This document shows, in pieces, positions 1 to 7,981 of a stretch of DNA of 64,000 nucleotides (position 1 is the stretch's first letter; every line of letters starts with the position of its first letter). Origin of the DNA: Pseudomonas fluorescens. GTDB lineage: Bacteria > Pseudomonadota > Gammaproteobacteria > Pseudomonadales > Pseudomonadaceae. The position numbers and the translations under genes were made by a program. The DNA is taken from the NCBI RefSeq assembly GCF_018614655.1, contig NZ_JAGGOG010000023.1, positions 62,001 through 126,000 on the forward strand, written 5' to 3'. The notes beneath the pieces are model-generated. The model was not told the origin of the DNA. It ran no database searches and saw nothing but the letters and a program-made list of their open reading frames with translations.

Positions 1-822
1 TCCGACACCTTCGGCGCGCCTGCGATTGCCGGTATGTTTGCCGCGATTCCATTTGCCATCTGGTTCTTCCTCGCCATCGAAGGCGCCGCCATGGCCGCCG
101 AAGAAGCCAAGGACCCGAAACGCACGATTCCCAAGGCTTATATCAGCGGCATCCTGACGCTGGTGATCCTGGCGATGGGCGTGATGTTCTTCGCCGGCGG
201 CGTGGGTGACTGGCGCACGCTGTCGAACATCAACGATCCGCTGCCGCAAGCGATGAAAACCGTGGTCGGTGACAGTTCAGGCTGGCTACACATGCTGGTG
301 TGGATTGGCTTGTTTGGCCTGGTGGCCAGCTTCCACGGCATCATCCTTGGCTACTCTCGCCAGTTCTTTGCCCTGGCGCGTGCCGGGTATTTACCTTCTT
401 TCCTCGCCAAGCTGTCGCGCTTTCAGACGCCCCATCGGGCAATCATCGCCGGTGGTATCGTCGGTATCGCAGCAATCTACAGCGATGGCCTGATCAACCT
501 GGGTGGCATGACCCTCACTGCGGCGATGATCACCATGGCGGTGTTCGGCGCCATTGTGATGTACATCATGAGCATGCTCAGTCTGTTCAAACTGCGCAAA
601 ACCGAACCGATGCTGGAACGCACCTTCCGTGCCCCGGGTTAACCCATCGTTCCCGGCATCGCCCTGGTGCTGGCCGTGGTGTGCCTGGTGGCGATGGCCT
701 GGTTCAACACGCTGATCGGGCTGATTTTCCTCGGTTTCATGGCGGTGGGTTATGTCTACTTCCAACTGACTGCACAAGACCGCGCCGACGCACCGGCTGA
801 CGCGATGTTGACCGGACTCTGA
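1..822 (+). pseudogene. eat: Ethanolamine permease, 3' part, broken by an in-frame stop
   Basis: The frame is open from the left edge, so the 5' end lies outside the window. It encodes an APC-family transporter with several hydrophobic segments and the stretch IPFAIWFFLAIEGAAMAAEE, typical of proton-driven ethanolamine permeases. After RTFRAPG at about codon 213 of the visible part there is a TAA at 640-642. The same frame then continues without interruption as PIVPGIALVLAVVCLVAMAW and further membrane sequence to a natural TGA at 820-822. Homologues normally have an aromatic residue (FRAPGY or similar) at the stop position, so one base change (TAC or TAT to TAA) explains it. The truncated product would lose the last one or two membrane segments and the C-terminal tail. 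The alternative is a base-calling error. Family assignment is confident; loss of function is inferred. Confidence 0.8.
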
Positions 823-884
823 GTCTCGAGGCAGAACGGGGCTACAATGGAACCACTGATAAACCCCGTAGCTCAAAGCTGATA

Positions 885-911
885 TTGCCGTGGGAAATCC
901 TCCCGCGGCAA
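885..911 (+). other. GC-rich stem-loop upstream of the DUF2897 gene
   Basis: TTGCCGTGGGA and TCCCGCGGCAA can pair around a 5-base loop with a single T/G mismatch. The structure ends about 9 bases before the AAGGAG ribosome-binding site of the next gene. No T-run follows, so it is not a classical terminator. It may be mRNA leader structure. Confidence 0.35.
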
Positions 912-931
912 GCTGCCTCAAGGAGAGCGTT

Positions 932-1099
932 ATGCCCTGGTATGCCTGGTTGATTCTGGTGGTTGCGATCGGTTCGATCGTCGGTGGATTGTTGATGCTG
1001 CGTGACAGCGCCAACAAGGTGGAATTGACGGACGAACAACGCAAACGCGTGGCCGAACGCAACGCCCAGGCGGATGCCAAGGACTCACAGGATCGCTGA
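932..1099 (+). CDS. DUF2897 family small inner-membrane protein
   Basis: A 55-residue protein, MPWYAWLILVVAIGSIVGGL and onward, with one N-terminal membrane helix at about residues 4-23 and a charged cytoplasmic tail rich in Arg, Glu and Asp (ELTDEQRKRVAERNAQ). This is the layout of DUF2897, a small protein of unknown function common in pseudomonads. The ATG at 932 is preferred over the upstream GTG at 890 because AAGGAG lies 7 bases before it and because the protein then begins at the conserved MPWYAW. Its stop codon directly abuts the stop of the convergent DUF1989 gene. Function unknown; possibly an accessory of a membrane complex. Confidence 0.75.
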   Translation: MPWYAWLILVVAIGSIVGGLLMLRDSANKVELTDEQRKRVAERNAQADAKDSQDR

Positions 1100-1954
1100 T
1101 CAGGATGACTCCCAATCCGCCTTGGCGATATGCAACCCGTGCTGGCCTTTATAGGCAGCACGTTCGGGCTGGCTCCAGCCTGCGAGCAGCCCGTCTTCCA
1201 ATCGATAAATCTCCACCCCCAACGGACGGCACACGGTCAGCGGATCCTGTGCATCCGGCCCCCACATCGGCAGTGACAGATCCCCGCCCGGGCATGTCGA
1301 CAGCGCGCACAGCAAATCAATCTCGGCAAAGAACTCCAGGTAGTCACCTTTCTGCGCAGGACAGGCCTTCATAAAATACATGTCGTCGTGATTGAGCCCG
1401 GTGCACTGAAAGATATTCAGCACGTCATGCACATCAAACTCCGTCAGCCCGTGGGGCAGCACTGCGCGGGTCAGGTTTGAATGGCAATGGTGGTGGAAGT
1501 CCTCCCCCGTCAGCATCTTGTTCACATAGGGATCGCAGCGCGTGCCCAGCAAATCGTGCAAACGCCCACCGTGTTCATCAATGCCATAACCGGCCAGGCT
1601 GTCATCAGTGATGGTCACCAATGGCCTCAGGAACGGCAGATTCGACCAGAGCCGATCATGGGTACTGACATGGGCGCCCTGCAACTGCCGGGTACGCGCC
1701 GCCCATAAACGCTCGCGTGGGTCGTTAGTATTCCACACGTTGAAATCACCCACCTGCGGCCCCACCGGCGTGGTGACCCGAAACACATGACCGGCGGGGA
1801 CCTTCCATGCCCGCCCGGTGCGGATCGGCACTTCGAACTGTTCGATCAGCGTGCGTTGATCAACAGCATCGCGAACCCGCTCGTAGAACGCCTTGTCGAC
1901 CTGCAAGGCCGAGCCTTTACTCACCTGGTAAGCGGCGGGATAGTCTTTATACAT
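1100..1954 (-). CDS. DUF1989 / urea carboxylase-associated family protein
   Basis: A 284-residue soluble protein of the DUF1989 family. The relatives annotated as urea carboxylase-associated proteins occur in urea, guanidine or amino-acid degradation loci, but their reaction is not established. Visible features are a central VPAGHVFRVTTPVGPQVGDFN strand region, a TRCDPYVN segment, the FHHHCHSNL cluster at about residues 152-160, and the NIFQCTGLNHDD and CPAQKGDYLEFFAEIDLL stretches. The conserved Cys, His and Asp residues suggest a metal-binding cupin-like fold. The ATG at 1954 has GGAGGA upstream. Its first 34 bases overlap the 3' end of the GntR regulator gene, so the two are co-transcribed and the regulator probably controls this gene. 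Substrate unknown. Confidence 0.75.
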   Translation of the reverse strand: MYKDYPAAYQVSKGSALQVDKAFYERVRDAVDQRTLIEQFEVPIRTGRAWKVPAGHVFRVTTPVGPQVGDFNVWNTNDPRERLWAARTRQLQGAHVSTHDRLWSNLPFLRPLVTITDDSLAGYGIDEHGGRLHDLLGTRCDPYVNKMLTGEDFHHHCHSNLTRAVLPHGLTEFDVHDVLNIFQCTGLNHDDMYFMKACPAQKGDYLEFFAEIDLLCALSTCPGGDLSLPMWGPDAQDPLTVCRPLGVEIYRLEDGLLAGWSQPERAAYKGQHGLHIAKADWESS

Positions 1955-2613
1955 GGTGAACGTCCTCCATCAGAATGAGTAAACAGAGCCAGCGACAGGC
2001 GCTCCGAGTCGTCCAGATACAGGCTCATCGCCTCCCCTGCCGCCGGCTTATCGCCTTGTGCCAATAACGCGTAAATCTCTCGATCCCTTTCCAGCCAAGG
2101 TGACTGGAAACGTTGTTCATCAGGGGCCGCGCAAAACACCAGACGCAACTGCGCGATCACCTGGGCAAAAAACTCATCAAACAACGGGCTGCACATCAAG
2201 CCGACAATCTGCTGGTGGAAGCCCAGGCTGTGGGTTGCCACCGAGCTCCAGTCTTCACGCTCCCGAGCCAGGGTGGTGGCTTCGATCGCCACCTGCATAC
2301 GGTCACACTGTTCAGCCGATAAGGGTCGCCCCATAGCAATTGCCTGCAACTCTAACGTACGGCGGACGACAAACAGGTCGCGTACCTCATCCCGCTCCAA
2401 CCGTCGGACCATCACCCCTTTGTTACGCACATAGCGGGTCAAACCCTCTTGGCCGAGGCGATGCAATGCCTCGCGAATGGTATTGCGTGAAGCGTTGTAG
2501 GCCTTGACCAGCTCTGCCTCGACTAACGCCATGCCAGGCAACAGCCGCCCACCGGTGATATCGGCTCGAAGCTCCAAGGCAATCTGATCAGCCAACGACA
2601 ATGTGATACCCAT
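1921..2613 (-). CDS. GntR-family regulator with FCD ligand domain
   Basis: A 230-residue transcription factor. Residues 1-70 form a winged helix-turn-helix (LADQIALELRADITGGRLLP, then ASRNTIREALHRLGQEGL). The C-terminal part (ERDEVRDLFVVRRTLELQAI to the end) is the all-helical FCD effector domain of the FadR subgroup, which binds small carboxylates, often with a metal. The ATG at 2613 is chosen over a TTG at 2637 because AGAGG lies 6 bases upstream. It overlaps the start of the DUF1989 gene by 34 bases in the same operon. A perfect 15-base dyad (2625-2639) sits just upstream of the start codon and fits the GntR half-site pattern, so autoregulation is likely. The inducer cannot be read from sequence. 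Confidence 0.85.
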   Translation of the reverse strand: MGITLSLADQIALELRADITGGRLLPGMALVEAELVKAYNASRNTIREALHRLGQEGLTRYVRNKGVMVRRLERDEVRDLFVVRRTLELQAIAMGRPLSAEQCDRMQVAIEATTLAREREDWSSVATHSLGFHQQIVGLMCSPLFDEFFAQVIAQLRLVFCAAPDEQRFQSPWLERDREIYALLAQGDKPAAGEAMSLYLDDSERLSLALFTHSDGGRSPCIKTIPPLTR

Positions 2614-2624
2614 GGCGACCTCTT

Positions 2625-2639
2625 GATTGTTCAACAATC
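2625..2639. promoter_or_regulatory. Probable GntR operator upstream of the GntR gene
   Basis: The sequence GATTGTTCAACAATC is a perfect inverted repeat with 7-base arms and one central base. It matches the FadR-subfamily operator pattern (TNGT-N3-ACNA). It lies 12-26 bases upstream of the regulator's ATG, where binding would block transcription or initiation of the GntR-DUF1989 operon. Confidence 0.55.
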
Positions 2640-2773
2640 GTTGTGTCAGAGGTAATCACTATTCGTGCCAACCCAAGTGCTGATGAGTGCGGTCGACACA
2701 AATGTGTAAAGAGTGGTGAAAGGTTCAGCCAAGTTTGGAAAATATCGCGCGATGTTTCGGAGGCAATCCCACG

Positions 2774-3284
2774 CGCTACTCACAGGACCAAAAAGCTCAA
2801 ACCCACCAGCGCGTCATCAGAAAGCCTCAGTCCACTTTCGTCGTGACGGGATTGACGCCACCGGCCTGCAACCGCTGATGAAAGCGCTGGACCTGACACA
2901 CGGCGGGGTTTATTCGCATTCAAATCTGAGGACGAACTGGTGGAAAAGGCCTTGCAGGCGGCCGCGACAGAGCTCGATGAGCACGGCACCCAACTGTTTC
3001 AGCAGAAACGGCCACTGGAAGCGCTTATCGACAGTTATCATTCTGAATAGCACCTGACCTCCCTGAGCAAGGCTGTCCGCTGCCCACCTTGTGCTCAATT
3101 AGGCCCGCGGGGACAGAACAACCAAGATACCGATGCGCTGAACTCAACGCACGCTTGGAGCAACTCACCGTGGCCCCGTGTGAGTCGCTATCCTACAACC
3201 GGCATCTCGCCCTTCGTCTTATCCATGAGTGTAAAGAACGCTGAGTTACAGCGGCTGATACTCGATGTTGTTCAGCAGTTATAA
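2774..3284 (+). pseudogene. Decayed TetR-family regulator
   Basis: Pieces of a TetR/AcrR regulator can be read in three successive frames. First comes RYSQDQKAQTHQRVIRKA from 2774. Then ASVHFRRDGIDATGLQPLMK and LDLTHGGVYSH, the helix-turn-helix, in a second frame. Then, after loss of one T near 2920, KSEDELVEKALQAAATELDE and FQQKRPLEALIDSY in a third frame. That frame is then cut by TAG at 3048-3050 where a Trp is expected, and more shifts follow up to a TAA at 3282. At least two frameshifts and one nonsense change show it is dead. Intact relatives are repressors of about 190-200 residues. No start codon is assigned. Confidence 0.7.
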
Positions 3285-3613
3285 AATAAAAATACCGATA
3301 GCGTGCTCCAGTAACGCCGCGACTAGCCAATCGAAAAATGTTTTTTGACGCATCCATAGAGGAACGTTGCTCCACGAGCAGACAGCAGATCAAAATAGGG
3401 TTGGCTCGTCACGTCGCCCCTTAATATAGGAAGGTCTTGGCGACGTGTGAGGGTAGCTTGATATAAACTGCCCAGCACCAAAGAATATCACCCCGGTTGG
3501 CAGATCACGCCATCGCTAGATACCAACACTATTTAGCCCCTGCCCGATGATTTTTTCAGCTCCCATCGAAGGCAGGTGTCATACTTCGCCCCACAGCCCG
3601 ATAGGAGAACAGC
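3285..3613. other. Gene-free stretch upstream of the GNAT gene
   Basis: No convincing coding frame, RNA gene or repeat was found in these 329 bases. They are more AT-rich than the flanking core genome and should hold the promoter of the following acetyltransferase gene. No clear -35/-10 pair was identified. Confidence 0.4.
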
Positions 3614-4135
3614 ATGGATTTGAAATCAAAGACTATAGGACTTCGATTGATTGAGGAGAGTGATGCTGAGTTCGTTCTGACTCTGCGCCTCGATGAAAAA
3701 TATAATCAGTTTTTGTCTTCGGTAAACCCAAGTATCGAAGCACAAAGAGAGTGGATAAAAAAATACAAACTTGATGAAAAAGCGGGAACTCAATATTACT
3801 TTATCATTGAGAGAAACGATGGGGTCCCTTGCGGAACAGTCCGAATATATGATTTGACAGAAGACTCATTCTGCTGGGGAAGCTGGATACTCAATGAAGA
3901 CAAAACAAAATACGCTGCTCTAGAAAGCACATTCCTAGTATATAAATTTGCATTTGAGTACCTCAATTTCAAGCAATCACATTTCGATGTGAGAAAAGGA
4001 AATGAGCGGGTTATATCTTTCCATGAAAAAATGGGAGCTATTAAAACAGGAGAAACTGAACTGGACTTCCTATTCACTATTACGAAAGAGGCTGTAGAAC
4101 TGACAAAGCAGCGTCTATCAAGCAAAATTTCGTAA
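3614..4135 (+). CDS. GNAT-family N-acetyltransferase, AT-rich
   Basis: A 173-residue single-domain acetyltransferase of the GNAT superfamily, which transfers acetyl groups from acetyl-CoA to amines. It begins LRLIEESDAEFVLTLR, has the central strand YYFIIERNDGVPCGTVRIYD, and then FDVRKGNERVISFHEKMGA, the usual acetyl-CoA and C-terminal region. The layout resembles acetyltransferases of sugar-nucleotide or glycan-modification loci, but the acceptor cannot be deduced. The ATG follows AGGAG at a 7-base spacing. Codon use is strikingly A/T-rich compared with its neighbours, and it lies alone on the plus strand between a pseudogene and the O-antigen operon, so recent acquisition is likely. A strong bidirectional terminator follows. 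Confidence 0.75.
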   Translation: MDLKSKTIGLRLIEESDAEFVLTLRLDEKYNQFLSSVNPSIEAQREWIKKYKLDEKAGTQYYFIIERNDGVPCGTVRIYDLTEDSFCWGSWILNEDKTKYAALESTFLVYKFAFEYLNFKQSHFDVRKGNERVISFHEKMGAIKTGETELDFLFTITKEAVELTKQRLSSKIS

Positions 4136-4202
4136 CCTAAAATAGTATTTCAAACAGAAACCTAACATCATAGTTTGATAAGCGAATATTTTCATAACTC
4201 TT

Positions 4203-4233
4203 AAAATAGCCAGTCAGATGACTGGCTATTTTT
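4203..4233. terminator. Bidirectional intrinsic terminator between GNAT and comEA genes
   Basis: AAAATAGCCAGTC and GACTGGCTATTTT form a perfect 13-base-pair stem with an AGAT loop, followed by T residues. A-rich flanks on both sides let it serve both the plus-strand acetyltransferase gene and the minus-strand comEA gene. Confidence 0.85.
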
Positions 4234-4244
4234 GCATCTCTCTA

Positions 4245-4577
4245 TCAGTGAACACTCAACTTATTACGATTTTTCTCCAAGAGTGACTTCCCAATACCAT
4301 TGACCTGAAGTAACTCGTCTACCGAAGCGAAAGGTCCATGGTTGTCACGATAGTTAACTATTGCCATCGCCTTGGCGGTACCAACTCCCGATAGGTCACG
4401 CTTTAGTGTTTCAACGTCCGCCGTATTGAGATTGACATTGCCGACTTGCTCGTTCGAAAACACCGGCACTACAACAGTCGCCGGAACAGGCTGTGTGACA
4501 GCAGGTGCGGCACCAACCATTGCCGAACTTCCAACCAGAAAAGCAAAAAACAACGAGGAAAAAATAGTGTTATGCAT
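4245..4577 (-). CDS. comEA: ComEA-family helix-hairpin-helix protein
   Basis: A 110-residue exported DNA-binding protein. It has an N-terminal signal peptide (MHNTIFSSLFFAFLVGSSAM), a short Pro/Val-rich linker and a C-terminal helix-hairpin-helix domain at about residues 48-110 (NLNTADVETLKRDLSGVGTA and FASVDELLQVNGIGKSLLEK). ComEA-type proteins bind double-stranded DNA non-specifically in the periplasm; in Vibrio and relatives they help pull transforming DNA inward. The ATG at 4577 is chosen because it begins the signal peptide; the 15 residues that could be read upstream are not signal-like. The gene sits downstream of the wbpM-type gene, its usual position in Pseudomonas, separated by a strong hairpin and so probably transcribed on its own. 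Confidence 0.85.
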   Translation of the reverse strand: MHNTIFSSLFFAFLVGSSAMVGAAPAVTQPVPATVVVPVFSNEQVGNVNLNTADVETLKRDLSGVGTAKAMAIVNYRDNHGPFASVDELLQVNGIGKSLLEKNRNKLSVH

Positions 4578-4605
4578 GCTAGAGACACTCCATGACATCA
4601 ATAAA

Positions 4606-4633
4606 GTAAAGCAGCTTTCCAAAGCTGCTTTAC
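4606..4633 (-). terminator. Terminator at the end of the O-antigen operon
   Basis: GTAAAGCAGCTTT and AAAGCTGCTTTAC form a perfect 13-base-pair inverted repeat separated by two bases. On the minus strand a T-rich stretch (TTTATTG) follows. It lies about 55 bases past the stop of the wbpM-type gene. Confidence 0.8.
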
Positions 4634-4688
4634 AAACTTAGACGATGTAATAGATATGTCAAAGATGAACATATTACAACATATGAAT

Positions 4689-6689
4689 TCAGGGTTCTGA
4701 ACGGCGCTGTTGATAAATCCAGTCAACGATTTCATCATCGGGTGTATAACCACTGACCGTCTCACGTAACAATTGCCGAACCCGCACGTAGTCGTCCTGG
4801 TCGACAGCGAGCAGTAACTCATTCAACTTAGCCTTTAGCACCTCCCAGGGCAAATGATCCTCGTTGGCGCTCATGATCATCGGGTGCTGGGTCGCCACAA
4901 CGTTGTCACCAATCAGTAATTCCTCGTAAAGCTTTTCACCAGGACGAAGGCCACTGAATTCGATGGCAATATCGCCATGCGGGTTCTTGTCAGTACGTAC
5001 GCTCAGCCCGGAAAGATGGATCATCTTCTCGGCCAACTCCACAATCTTTACCGGCTCGCCCATATCCAAAACAAACACATCTCCGCCCAACCCCATAGAG
5101 CCGGCCTGGATGACCAACTGCGCGGCCTCCGGAATGGTCATAAAGTAACGCGTAATCTTCGGATGGGTCACTGTCAAGGGCCCCCCAGACTTGATCTGCT
5201 TGTGAAAAAGCGGAATTACCGAACCCGAAGAACCGAGAACATTGCCAAAGCGCACCATAGTAAAACGAGTCTTGTTGACCCGCGAGACATTTGACTTATC
5301 GCCAAACAACACGGGGGCCAATTCTCGACTCAGGGCTTGTAAGGTTAATTCGGCCAACCGTTTGGTGCTACCCATTACATTAGTTGGACGTACTGCCTTG
5401 TCTGTGGAGATCAATACGAAGTTATCGACCCCGGCCTGCAGCGCAGCTTGGGCAGTATTCAACGTACCGATCACGTTGTTCAATACACCTTCAGCGATAT
5501 TGTGCTCAACCATAGGGACATGTTTATAAGCAGCAGCATGGTAGACCGTATCCACATGCCACATCTTCATGACATCCAGTAACTTGTCCTGATTGCGCAC
5601 CGAACCCAGTATCGGGAGCAAGCGAACAGGCAACGACTCACGACCAATGCGTTGTTCCAGCTCAGACAAAATGCTGTAAAGATTGAACTCGCTGTGCTCA
5701 AACAACAGCAGTGCTTTGGGACGAAGAGCCAGGATCTGTCGACAAAGTTCGGAGCCGATAGAACCGCCCGCACCTGTCACCAGGACAGTCTGGTCCTTGA
5801 TGCAATGTTCGAGCAAATCTCCTTGCGCCGGAACGGCATCACGACCTAGAAGATCGGCAATGTCTACTTCCTGAATATCATCGACCTTGACTCGGCCGCT
5901 GGCAAGATCCATGAATCCCGGGACGCTACGCACGTGCAACGGAAAACCTTCGAGAAAGCCGAGTATTTCACGACGACGACCGCGATTGGATGATGGGATC
6001 GCCAGGAGGATTTCCTGAGCTCCCGTCGCATCTATCATGCGTTGAATATGTTTGGGCTTATAGACCTGAAGACCCGAAATCACACGATCAGAGATACTCA
6101 GGTCATCATCGATAAAAGCGACGGGCCGCATCACCCGTCCCATTCGCAATGCGGCTACCAATTGGTTGCCAGCAGCACCTGCACCATAAATAGCAACCCG
6201 GGACAATCCATCGTCACGACTGGTAAAGGGGACGTGCTGAGTGGCCGAGAACCAGTCACCCAGAAAGTACTGACGCATGGCCAAGCGTAGGCCACCGATC
6301 ATGATCAGGCTGAGCCACCAGTAATTGAACACAATGGACCGTGGAACAATATTTTGATGATTGCTGTACCAGTAGACGACGACACCCAGTATCAACGATG
6401 AAAGACTGACAGCCTTAATGATGGCTATCAGCGCATCATTGCCAAAGTATCGCATCACGGCACGGTACATGCCGAAGCGGATAAACAAAGGAATGGCAAC
6501 CACGGGCGCGGCCAGGAAGAGCCAAAGGTGAAGCTGCAGCGGGTTGACCATTTCGTCAATGCCAAGGCGCACTACAAACGAAAGCCAAAGCGCCAGCCAG
6601 ACCAGAACGACATCAGCCGAAACCTGTATCAATCGTTTCTGCCGCCTTGGAAGCTCAACCAAAAAAGCTCGTAACCTATCCATATACAT
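4689..6689 (-). CDS. wbpM: UDP-GlcNAc 4,6-dehydratase, WbpM/PglF type
   Basis: A membrane-anchored nucleotide-sugar dehydratase of about 666 residues that converts UDP-GlcNAc to the 4-keto-6-deoxy intermediate used for QuiNAc, FucNAc and related O-antigen sugars. The N-terminal 130 residues hold about four membrane helices (VVLVWLALWLSFVVRLG, LWLFLAAPVVAIPLFIRFG). A first Rossmann domain has GAGAAGNQLVAALRMG. The catalytic SDR domain has TGAGGSIGSELCRQI, STDKAVRPTNVMGSTKR (Met replacing the usual SDR Tyr, as in WbpM) and VLDMGEPVKIVELAEKM. The ATG at 6689 has AGG at about 9 bases; a GTG at 6698 and an ATG at 6680 are alternatives. It is the last gene of the O-antigen operon, the conserved wbpM position. 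Confidence 0.92.
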   Translation of the reverse strand: MYMDRLRAFLVELPRRQKRLIQVSADVVLVWLALWLSFVVRLGIDEMVNPLQLHLWLFLAAPVVAIPLFIRFGMYRAVMRYFGNDALIAIIKAVSLSSLILGVVVYWYSNHQNIVPRSIVFNYWWLSLIMIGGLRLAMRQYFLGDWFSATQHVPFTSRDDGLSRVAIYGAGAAGNQLVAALRMGRVMRPVAFIDDDLSISDRVISGLQVYKPKHIQRMIDATGAQEILLAIPSSNRGRRREILGFLEGFPLHVRSVPGFMDLASGRVKVDDIQEVDIADLLGRDAVPAQGDLLEHCIKDQTVLVTGAGGSIGSELCRQILALRPKALLLFEHSEFNLYSILSELEQRIGRESLPVRLLPILGSVRNQDKLLDVMKMWHVDTVYHAAAYKHVPMVEHNIAEGVLNNVIGTLNTAQAALQAGVDNFVLISTDKAVRPTNVMGSTKRLAELTLQALSRELAPVLFGDKSNVSRVNKTRFTMVRFGNVLGSSGSVIPLFHKQIKSGGPLTVTHPKITRYFMTIPEAAQLVIQAGSMGLGGDVFVLDMGEPVKIVELAEKMIHLSGLSVRTDKNPHGDIAIEFSGLRPGEKLYEELLIGDNVVATQHPMIMSANEDHLPWEVLKAKLNELLLAVDQDDYVRVRQLLRETVSGYTPDDEIVDWIYQQRRSEP

Positions 6690-6775
6690 CTTGAGCACCT
6701 AGTCCCATTTTTCGTGTACACCGTCAACACTTCAACCTGAAGGCTCATATTGCTACAAACCCAAGGACAAACTGC

Positions 6776-7789
6776 TTAACGCACCTCAGCCTCTCCAGCC
6801 CTGAACTTTAAGGCCAAGAGCACCAAAGGTACATAAGCAATCAACACCCCAGTCAAACCATCTAAACCGGTCTTTACAACCAGGTAGGCTATAGGCAACA
6901 GCCAAACGACGTTGATCAGTCCGGTCACCAATGTTACCGGCAGGTGCCTGCCATATCGACGAGATGCAAATTGGTAACCGTGGCTACGGTGCGCCTCATA
7001 AACTTTCTCCCCCCGAATGAGCCGGCGCACAAGCGTGACGGTAGCGTCGACAATAAAAACGCCCAGCAAAATCAACCAAGCCCAGAAGTATACGGAAGAG
7101 CTCCAGCCTCCCTGCAAAGAAAGTGCAGCGAGGGTAATGCCTAGAAATCCGCTTCCCGCGTCTCCCATGAAAATCTTCGCTGGTGGGAAATTCCAGTAAA
7201 GAAAACCCAGAACAGAGAACGCAAGCAACATCGGCCCCCACAGTAAATCAAAAGCCCCGCCAATACTGTAGAGCAGCGCAATGCTCAAACACACACAAAC
7301 AGCCTCGACGCTTGCAATGCCATCAATGCCATCCATAAAATTATAAAGATTGAGCATCCACACCAGATATAAGGCTGCCAGCGCATAACCCAGTGGGCCT
7401 AGCTCGAGAATGAATCCGAAGATAGAAACAGGCGCCAAACCACCCAACCAGAACAAAACCCAAAATGCAGCAGTGAAATGCCCGAGCAGCCTCCAACGAG
7501 CGGCGATGTGACCGTGATCATCCAGGAACCCCAAAACGGCTACCAGTGCACCCGCCCCAAGAAGTGCCCACACTCCCTCCCACGGCATTCTGTCCATAAG
7601 CCCCAAAACAGGAAGTGCGGCCAGAAAGCTCAGAACGATCGCAACTCCCCCCCCCCGCGGAGTCGGAGCGGTATGGGAACTACGTGCATTCGGCACATCA
7701 ATCAAACTGCTGGCCAGCGCGTAACGGCGAAGCATCCAAGTCAGCCCCAGGGAGACCACGGCCAGAACAGGCAGAAACCACCACAACAT
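6776..7789 (-). CDS. wbpL: Initiating glycosyl-1-phosphate transferase, WbpL/WecA family
   Basis: A 337-residue polytopic inner-membrane enzyme with about ten helices that transfers a HexNAc-1-phosphate from UDP-sugar to undecaprenyl phosphate, the first step of O-unit assembly. Family signatures are SSHTAPTPRGGG near residue 45, LGFLDDHGHI (the DD motif), LYNFMDGIDGIASVEA, FMGDAGSGFLG and, near the end, the cytoplasmic HRSHGYQ loop that binds substrate. The ATG at 7789 is preferred because GGAG lies 6 bases upstream; other starts are at 7801 and a TTG at 7837. The RGGG motif is encoded by a run of ten G residues (plus-strand C at 7647-7656), a potential slippage site. The next gene supplies the matching 4,6-dehydratase. 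Confidence 0.9.
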   Translation of the reverse strand: MLWWFLPVLAVVSLGLTWMLRRYALASSLIDVPNARSSHTAPTPRGGGVAIVLSFLAALPVLGLMDRMPWEGVWALLGAGALVAVLGFLDDHGHIAARWRLLGHFTAAFWVLFWLGGLAPVSIFGFILELGPLGYALAALYLVWMLNLYNFMDGIDGIASVEAVCVCLSIALLYSIGGAFDLLWGPMLLAFSVLGFLYWNFPPAKIFMGDAGSGFLGITLAALSLQGGWSSSVYFWAWLILLGVFIVDATVTLVRRLIRGEKVYEAHRSHGYQFASRRYGRHLPVTLVTGLINVVWLLPIAYLVVKTGLDGLTGVLIAYVPLVLLALKFRAGEAEVR

Positions 7790-7981
7790 ATAAAACTCCA
7801 TTACGTTCGCCCTAATACGCCCGGAACAAAAAAACAACTCTGACCGGCCTTACCGCCTGGGGCCACTAAACGCTCCCCGAGCAAGGGTTTATGAGTCACC
7901 TTCGATAATGTAGCCGAAAATGAAAAAAAACGATCCAATGCCCTACTGCTGCACTCCCAAGACTTACTGGAAGATGGACCG

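Noticed and set aside
3193..3393. Minus-strand 66-residue frame near the TetR remnant
   Set aside because: No family resemblance or start signal; overlaps the decayed TetR sequence.
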